Shown here piece by piece: positions 14,150 to 19,019 of a DNA stretch of 19,019 bases. The stretch is taken from NCBI RefSeq assembly GCF_040274945.1, contig NZ_JBEMAR010000014.1:1-19019 (forward strand), written 5' to 3'. How positions within the stretch are numbered: position 1 is the first letter of the stretch; each line of letters opens with the position of its first letter. Below the pieces are notes generated by a model. It was given only the letters and a program-made list of their open reading frames with translations. It did not search any database and had not been told where the DNA came from. This DNA is from Carnobacterium_B sp040274945 (GTDB lineage Bacteria > Bacillota > Bacilli > Lactobacillales > Carnobacteriaceae). Position numbers and translations under genes: made by a program.

Positions 14150-14328
14150 TAGATATCCTACTCTCCTTTAACGTAAATCACATCCATCTTGGTTATTAGG
14201 AAAGATTACCATATATCTATTCAGTATCCCAACAAAGCGAACTGCTAGTTACCTGTCCTGTTATTTAAGTTTTTTCTCTATCAAAGCTGTATTTGATGCT
14301 CTGCTCTCATTAACAGAACGTTTTACAA

Positions 14329-14835
14329 TTAATGGATTTCAATTTTTAAACTTTTCAATACGTCTAAGGCTTCGTTATGCAATTTCTCTGTAGAACCTGC
14401 ACATAAGTCTTTAAGCACTGTTATAGTCGCAAGTGGAAAAGAATTATGCAGCATAATTGCATTTGATAAGACACATACATTCGTTTCTACACCAATAAAT
14501 TCAATGACTCTATCTGGATCATCTTCATATTCACTTCTTAAGTCTGCCGCATCTTCAGGAGAAATAGAATGGAATTTTTTCTTAATGGGTTTATGTTTTT
14601 TCAATGCTTCTTTTAACGGTCCAAATAACTCCACTCCCCATTGCTTTTCTTCATCTGATCGATCATCATCCTCTAATTCATGTTGATTTAACGTATAATA
14701 AACTGGTTCCCCTTTTTTTTCTTGTTCTTGTATTTCTTTAATTATTTTTGGTACTAATTTTTCAGCATTTGTAACTGAAAGGATTCCTTTTCCTTCATCT
14801 ACAAAATCATTTTGCATATCAATGACAAAAAGCAT
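14329..14835 (-). CDS. isochorismatase-family cysteine hydrolase (nicotinamidase-like)
   Basis: A 168-residue hydrolase. The catalytic set of the family can be placed: Asp6 in LFVIDMQNDF, Lys87 in the KKKFHS segment, and Cys121 in GVETNVCVLSNA, which is preceded by the typical cis-peptide region. DMQNDF and the ETNVCV block favour nicotinamidase-like amidohydrolases over true isochorismatases. The metal-binding DxH motif of PncA is not clear (the region reads LNQHELEDDD), so the substrate stays open. AGGGAGG lies about 6 nt upstream of the ATG. It lies downstream of the YflT-like gene on the same strand, with only a weak hairpin between them, so partial cotranscription is possible. Confidence 0.83.
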   Translation of the reverse strand: MLFVIDMQNDFVDEGKGILSVTNAEKLVPKIIKEIQEQEKKGEPVYYTLNQHELEDDDRSDEEKQWGVELFGPLKEALKKHKPIKKKFHSISPEDAADLRSEYEDDPDRVIEFIGVETNVCVLSNAIMLHNSFPLATITVLKDLCAGSTEKLHNEALDVLKSLKIEIH

Positions 14836-14866
14836 TTTATTTCCTCCCTTTTATAGAACGCCAAAA

Positions 14867-14889
14867 GAGTCACACAATTTGTGTAACTC
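14867..14889 (-). terminator. weak hairpin between the yflT-like and hydrolase genes
   Basis: Arms GAGTCACAC (14867-14875) and GTGTAACTC (14881-14889) pair with one mismatch. On the minus strand only four T follow, so termination may be partial. Confidence 0.4.
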
Positions 14890-14931
14890 CATTAGGTATT
14901 AAAGAATTGACTATCTAGTGATGATTATTGG

Positions 14932-15435
14932 TTATCTTGGTGGTAGAGTGGGATCATCAAGATTATCCTTCTCTGTTCCCTCTTTTGCTGCTCCAGGATT
15001 CACACCAACACCTGGAATGATAGGAATTGCTCCGAAGCCTGAAGCTGTATTGTTTCCAGTCGGTACGATAGGAATAGCCTCTTCTTTTCTTTCCTCATTC
15101 GTATGATCTGTATCGTCATCAATAATCACTACATACTCGCCATTTTTAATGGCCTTTGTGTACTCTTCCGTTTGTTTTTTACTAAAGTGATATTTTCCAA
15201 GTGGACTGTCCTCTTCATTTGAAAAAACTTGTTTTACTTTTTCCCATACAGAAGGTGATTCTTCTACAGTGGTAACCGGTTCAACCTCAGCTATAATCTG
15301 ACTTTTTATCGCTTCAATTTTTTCTTTTTTTGCCACTACAGTAATATTATCTGACCTGTAGCCTTCTTGTAACAATTGTTCAACTTTTGCAGTGGTTTCT
15401 TCAATTGTAGGATAGGCTGCTTGAATTTTTTTCAT
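14932..15435 (-). CDS. YflT-domain general stress protein (GSP17M-like)
   Basis: A 167-residue soluble protein. The N-terminal domain (about residues 3-105) is the heat-induced YflT/general stress protein 17M domain. It starts with IQAAYPTIEETTAKVEQLLQ, then GYRSDNITVVAKKEKIEAI, and ends with the EYTKAIKNGEYVVIIDDD strand. The C-terminal 55 residues are a low-complexity Gly/Pro/Asn-rich tail with acidic patches (GVGVNPGAAKE, DDPTLPPR), probably disordered. The molecular function of the domain is unknown; in Bacillus its members are SigB-controlled, but no SigB-type promoter was evident to me here. An AAAGGTG site lies about 10 nt before the ATG. Confidence 0.85.
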   Translation of the reverse strand: MKKIQAAYPTIEETTAKVEQLLQEGYRSDNITVVAKKEKIEAIKSQIIAEVEPVTTVEESPSVWEKVKQVFSNEEDSPLGKYHFSKKQTEEYTKAIKNGEYVVIIDDDTDHTNEERKEEAIPIVPTGNNTASGFGAIPIIPGVGVNPGAAKEGTEKDNLDDPTLPPR

Positions 15436-15665
15436 CTACTTTCACACCTTTCATTTCTGCTTTGTATTTCTTATATCATATCAAACAAAAGAATCGCTTC
15501 CAAACATTATGCTTTTTATTTTTTTAATCAGGTCTAACGAATGATTTGTTAGCTAGTTGCAATCGTTACTCAAAAAAAGACTTTACATGATACAATAAGA
15601 GAAACAAAAATTAAATTGGTATAGAATAAATTATTTTATACTTTTAAAGAAAAGAGTGTAACCCT

Positions 15666-17303
15666 ATGAAAAAAACAGTGAAACAACTTAGTTTTTTAAC
15701 ACTTACTTCCCTAGCAGTGTTAAGTGCATGTGGAAATACAGGACAAGAAAATACTGAAAATGCTGGTGAAGAACAGCAAATTCTAAATTTAGCTGCCGAA
15801 TCAGAAATGGATACGATGGATACCACGATATCTACTACCAATTTCACACCTATGAACAATGTCTTTGAAGGGTTAATCACTTACGATCTAGAGGGAAATT
15901 TAGTTCCTGGAAATGCAGCAACTATGCCTGAAGTATCTGGAGATGGGTTAACCTACACTTTCACTCTTCGTGAGGATGCTAATTGGTCAAATGGGACACC
16001 TGTAACAGCCGATGATTTTGTTTTTGCATGGAAAAGAATGGTAAATCCTGAAAATGGTTCTGGATATGCTTACTTATTTTCGGGAATCATTAACAATGCT
16101 GAAGCAATTTTAAACGGTGAAACACCTGTCGATGAACTAGGAGTAGAGGCTATTGATGATAAGACGTTAAAAGTAACATTAGAAAAACCTGTTCCTTATT
16201 TTCTTGATGTCTTGACTATCCCCTCTTATTTCCCACAAAATGAAGCCTTTGTAATGGAGCAAGGCGAGAACTATGGCTTGACTGCAGAAAATGCTATTTA
16301 TAATGGTCCTTTCACACTAGCGGATTGGGATGCTGCTTCTGGAGATTCTTGGAAGTATGTAAAAAACGATGATTATTGGGACAAAGATACTGTTATATTA
16401 GATGAAATCAATACTCAAGTCGTTAAAGAAGTTGGTACAGGACTTAATTTATTTGAATCTGGCGAATTAGATTCTATTAATTTATCTGGCGATTTCGTCG
16501 CTCAGTATACAGAAAATCCTGATTTTAAAACGAATGGCAAAGCATGGATCAACTATATTGAAGTGAATCATGCCGTTCCAGAATTAGCGAATGAAAATAT
16601 CCGTAAGGCGCTAACTTATGCCATCAATCGTCAAGGTTTTACTGATAATGTTCTCTTAGATGGTTCTCAGCCAACATTTGGACATGTTCCGAATGGCTTA
16701 GCAAAAAATCCTGAAACAGGTGTTGATTTTCGAGAAGATGCTGGAGATGTCGTGGAATACAATGTAGAAACGGCTCAAGAAGCATGGCAAGCTGGTTTAG
16801 ATGAATTGGGTACAGAGAGTATTTCATTAGAATTAACGACTTCTGATTCTGAAGACAGTAAAAAATTAGCTGAATTCCTTCAAAGCGAGTTACAAAACAA
16901 TTTACCTGGTTTAACGATTGATATCCGTCAAATGCCAGATAACTCTAGATTAGACAATATTAAGTCTGGCAACTACGAAATAGCAACCTCTTACTGGTTA
17001 GCTGATTTTGCAGACCCTATTAATTTTGTTGAACGTTTTGATACAGCTATTAATCGCGGAAACTATTCATTTGAAGACATTGATGCGCTCATCGATCAAA
17101 GCAATCAACAATACGATGATGCCTTAGAAAGATGGAACACTCTAATCGAAATTGAAAAAGTTGCTTTAGGCGAACATTATGTTCATGTTCCGGTTTATCA
17201 AACAGCTGAAGCTTATCTTGAGAAGCCTTATGTAAAAGATATTTATCGTCCAGTATTTGGTAGTCGAAGTTTTAAATATGCATCTATTGATTCTACAAAA
17301 TAA
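15666..17303 (+). CDS. oppA: OppA-type peptide-binding lipoprotein (SBP family 5)
   Basis: A 545-residue solute-binding lipoprotein of an oligopeptide ABC transporter. The signal peptide MKKTVKQLSFLTLTSLAVLS leads to the lipobox LSAC with lipidated Cys22. A Gly/Glu/Asn-rich linker follows. The mature domain starts LNLAAESEMDTMDTT, with FEGLITYDLEGNLVPGNA and FTLREDANWSNGTPVTADDFVFAWKR (split here as recognised motifs), the signature region of family 5. The length matches OppA. The protein binds peptides on the outer face of the membrane and passes them to a permease. No oppB, C, D or F genes flank it; it has its own terminator, so it must use a transporter encoded elsewhere or act as a peptide (for example pheromone) receptor. 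The ribosome site is weak (AAAGAGTG). Confidence 0.9.
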   Translation: MKKTVKQLSFLTLTSLAVLSACGNTGQENTENAGEEQQILNLAAESEMDTMDTTISTTNFTPMNNVFEGLITYDLEGNLVPGNAATMPEVSGDGLTYTFTLREDANWSNGTPVTADDFVFAWKRMVNPENGSGYAYLFSGIINNAEAILNGETPVDELGVEAIDDKTLKVTLEKPVPYFLDVLTIPSYFPQNEAFVMEQGENYGLTAENAIYNGPFTLADWDAASGDSWKYVKNDDYWDKDTVILDEINTQVVKEVGTGLNLFESGELDSINLSGDFVAQYTENPDFKTNGKAWINYIEVNHAVPELANENIRKALTYAINRQGFTDNVLLDGSQPTFGHVPNGLAKNPETGVDFREDAGDVVEYNVETAQEAWQAGLDELGTESISLELTTSDSEDSKKLAEFLQSELQNNLPGLTIDIRQMPDNSRLDNIKSGNYEIATSYWLADFADPINFVERFDTAINRGNYSFEDIDALIDQSNQQYDDALERWNTLIEIEKVALGEHYVHVPVYQTAEAYLEKPYVKDIYRPVFGSRSFKYASIDSTK

Positions 17304-17323
17304 GTCTAACTAAATGAAATCCA

Positions 17324-17366
17324 GCGAAAACAACTCTTGTTCTAGAAAGAACAGGGTTGTTTTTGC
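17324..17366 (+). terminator. terminator of the oppA-like gene
   Basis: A long imperfect stem, 17324-17343 with 17348-17366 (GAAAACAAC and GTTGTTTTTG are the paired ends), with a 4-nt loop and T-rich right side. Confidence 0.85.
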
Positions 17367-17466
17367 TTATTTAATTTTGCATAAAATCACTGTATAACGA
17401 GAATTTATACTTTTCTTAAGTATTTTCCTATATACTAAAGCAATAACTTATTTAAGGAGCTTATTA

Positions 17467-18312
17467 ATGAAATTAAAAATTGTAACCGATTCAACCGTTG
17501 AATTAACCGACGAAGAAACTGCTCGTTACGGTATCACGATCGTACCTTTATCTTCTACAATTGATGGAGTTGTTTATCATGATGATATCGAAATAACAAA
17601 TGAAGAATTTTTACAAAAAATGCAACAGTCGCCTACATTGCCAAAATCTTCTCAGCCTCCCGTTGGGAAATTTTTAGAGACCTACAACACATTAACAGCT
17701 GACGGAAGTGAAGTTTTATCTATTCACGTAACTGAAACCTTAAGTGGAACAGTTCAATCAGCGCATCAAGCTGCAAAGTTAGCTGATGGCGATGTAACTG
17801 TTATCGATTCTAAATTTTGCGCACGCGGTATGGCTTTTCAAGTCCTAGCTGCAGCTGAATTTGCTGAAAAAGCTTCATCAATAGAGGAAGTCCTTGATCA
17901 TTTGGAAGATATAAAATCTAGAACTATCCTTTATATCAGCATTGCAAACCTTGAGAACATGATAAAAGGCGGCCGCATTGGTAAAACTATGGGCAAATTT
18001 ACTTCTTTAATGAATATCAAAGCAACTTTAGAAATGACAGATGGAAAACTGCATTCAGATTCTAAAGGACGTGGAACGAAGTCAATTGTGAAGCGGTATA
18101 AGGAAATCTGTCATACCCTTCAGGATGCACCTAAAAAAGTTATTGCGATCGGTTTTACTCATATTGGTATGAGCGAATATTCAACGACTATCTTAGAGCT
18201 ATTAAAAACAACCTTTCCTCATGTTGAACCAATGGTCTCTTATGGTAGTCCTAGTGTGATGACACATGCAGGTCCAGAAGCTATTTCCGTCCAATTCTTA
18301 TTAGAAAAATAA
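17467..18312 (+). CDS. DegV-family fatty-acid-binding protein (FakB-like)
   Basis: A 281-residue two-domain DegV protein. In Firmicutes these act as FakB subunits that hold a fatty acid while FakA phosphorylates it for phospholipid synthesis. Visible signatures are the N-terminal KIVTDSTVEL with the DST motif at residues 8-10, LPKSSQPPVGKFLE (acyl carboxylate-binding Thr/Ser region near residue 62) and HVTETLSGTVQSA with the SGT loop. GGRIGK near residue 163 and a C-terminal GPEAISVQF, with conserved His-Ala-Gly-Pro before it, complete the set. The length is standard. AAGGAG lies 8-9 nt before the ATG. The partner kinase FakA is not in the window, which is common for multiple DegV paralogues. 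The chain-length preference cannot be inferred. Confidence 0.93.
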   Translation: MKLKIVTDSTVELTDEETARYGITIVPLSSTIDGVVYHDDIEITNEEFLQKMQQSPTLPKSSQPPVGKFLETYNTLTADGSEVLSIHVTETLSGTVQSAHQAAKLADGDVTVIDSKFCARGMAFQVLAAAEFAEKASSIEEVLDHLEDIKSRTILYISIANLENMIKGGRIGKTMGKFTSLMNIKATLEMTDGKLHSDSKGRGTKSIVKRYKEICHTLQDAPKKVIAIGFTHIGMSEYSTTILELLKTTFPHVEPMVSYGSPSVMTHAGPEAISVQFLLEK

Positions 18313-18334
18313 AAATTGTAGGTAAACTACATTT

Positions 18335-18377
18335 AAAAAGCCACTTCATCTAATCTTTTTAGATGAAGTGGCTTTTT
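18335..18377 (+). terminator. terminator of degV
   Basis: A perfect 18-bp stem AAAAAGCCACTTCATCTA (18335-18352) with its complement at 18360-18377, and a 7-nt loop. The T-run lies at the end of the right arm. Confidence 0.93.
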
Positions 18378-18417
18378 AATCTTCTTTTTTATGGTTACTA
18401 CGCTTACCAATAAATCC

Positions 18418-18584
18418 CACTCTTCCATGGGATGCCCTTTAACGGAAAAGTGACATTGAAAAAATGTCTCACTGTTCCATGGAACGGCTTTTCATGGATA
18501 AGTGACACCAAAAATGTTCCTCACTTCTTTATCAAAGTTAGTTTCATGGAAAAGTGAATCTAGAATACAAGCTCACTCTTCCAT
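18418..18584. repeat. 52-bp-period array of alternating inverted half-sites
   Basis: Three 52-bp units plus a fourth half-site. The half-site CACTnTTCCAT begins at 18418, 18470, 18522 (degenerate) and 18574. The opposite half-site, GGAaAAGTGA or similar, has its AAGTGA at 18448, 18500 and 18552. Both series are spaced exactly 52 bp. Adjacent half-sites are complementary. For example, ATGGAAAAGTGA (18546-18557) pairs 11 of 12 with TCACTCTTCCAT (18573-18584) over a 15-nt loop, and 18469-18481 pairs with 18493-18505. Each half-site can therefore pair with its left or right neighbour. The rest of each unit is not conserved. The period is not a multiple of three, arguing against coding. It lies beyond the degV terminator and 76 nt from the end of the convergent permease gene. 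Confidence 0.85.
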
Positions 18585-18660
18585 TAAAAAATAAGTTGGA
18601 TTTAAAAATCCTCTATTATTATTCATTTATTAGATAAAACTTTTATTCAGACAGTTCACA

Positions 18661-19019
18661 TTATATTTTCAACTGTTTTCGTTCCGTATAAAATTCCTTA
18701 TACGCCATATAACTTGCACTAACGGATGCGATACTTGTAGTAGATAATAGCATGAAAGTCACCATAATTTGGTATTTGATCGCGTGTGTTGGATCAACTC
18801 CAGCAAACATCAATCCTGACATCATTCCGGGCAGACTGACAATTCCAATCGTTTTTGCTGAATCAATTGTTGGTGACATACCTGCACGAATGCTATCACG
18901 CACAATCGAACGAGATGCTTGCTTTAAATCTGCACCTAAAGCCAATTTTTCTAAAACTTGTTGTCGTTGATCAGTAAATTTTGCATTTAAATTTCGGTAA
19001 CAGATGCCAATAGCAATCA
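18661..19019 (-). CDS. fetB: FetB/YbbM-like (UPF0014) metal-export permease, C-terminal part
   Basis: The frame stays open to the window edge; 119 codons are visible and the N-terminal part lies outside. The visible part is the C-terminal half of a UPF0014/FetB permease, the membrane subunit of an ABC exporter linked to iron homeostasis and peroxide tolerance in E. coli. Recognisable blocks are ALGADLKQASR, SPTIDSAKTIGIVSLPGMMS (the family signature), GVDPTHAIKYQIMVTFMLL and a basic end FYTERKQLKI. Two membrane segments are evident. An internal ATG-like start at 18945 would cut the conserved NLNAKFTDQRQQVLEKL helix, so the gene clearly begins beyond 19019. Its ATPase partner (FetA) would be expected upstream, outside the window. 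Confidence 0.88.
   Translation of the reverse strand, partial: IAIGICYRNLNAKFTDQRQQVLEKLALGADLKQASRSIVRDSIRAGMSPTIDSAKTIGIVSLPGMMSGLMFAGVDPTHAIKYQIMVTFMLLSTTSIASVSASYMAYKEFYTERKQLKI

Noticed and set aside
18418..18584. CRISPR array as an explanation of the 52-bp repeats
   Set aside because: The repeated parts are short complementary half-sites rather than one identical repeat with unique spacers of constant length, and no cas genes are present.

Overview
The window is AT-rich, has short intergenic gaps, strong AGGAGG-type ribosome binding sites and a gene content typical of low-GC Gram-positive lactic acid bacteria: HelD, Spx, DegV, a RibT-like acetyltransferase, YflT, a DUF2512 protein, manganese catalase and an Fst-like type I toxin. 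I infer Lactobacillales, most likely a Carnobacterium-like organism. The genus is a guess from gene mix, not something the sequence proves. There are no rRNA or tRNA genes, no phage module, no intact insertion sequence and no CRISPR array.

Positions 1-3300 form a small accessory patch. An Fst-type toxin reading frame is interrupted by an in-frame stop. It is followed by a zinc-less quinone-oxidoreductase-like enzyme with its own palindromic operator, then a YefM/YoeB-type toxin-antitoxin operon whose promoter spacer is a perfect inverted repeat. Two unrecognised small membrane peptides or proteins complete the patch. Positions 3300-9750 are stress and housekeeping genes as single transcription units: manganese catalase, the RNA polymerase recycling factor HelD, a pyridoxamine-oxidase-like general stress protein, a PPK2 polyphosphate kinase, an NAD(P)-binding protein and an Spx paralogue that lacks the first cysteine of the CXXC switch.

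Positions 9850-13130 hold a minus-strand operon: an HSL-family esterase, an HxxxD acyltransferase of the alcohol-acetyltransferase/condensation type, and a zinc-ribbon protein with about six membrane spans. A 60-codon open extension follows the last stop in the same frame. This operon is the best candidate for an uncharacterised pathway in the window (acyl transfer plus ester hydrolysis at the membrane). Positions 13300-15435 carry four minus-strand genes: DUF2512, RibT-like GNAT, isochorismatase-type cysteine hydrolase and YflT stress protein. They are followed on the plus strand by a lone OppA-type lipoprotein and a DegV fatty-acid-binding protein.

Between degV and the convergent, truncated FetB-like permease lies a non-coding array of 52-bp-period repeats (18418-18584). 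Its half-sites can pair in two mutually exclusive ways. This is the strongest structural signal in the window not explained by genes.
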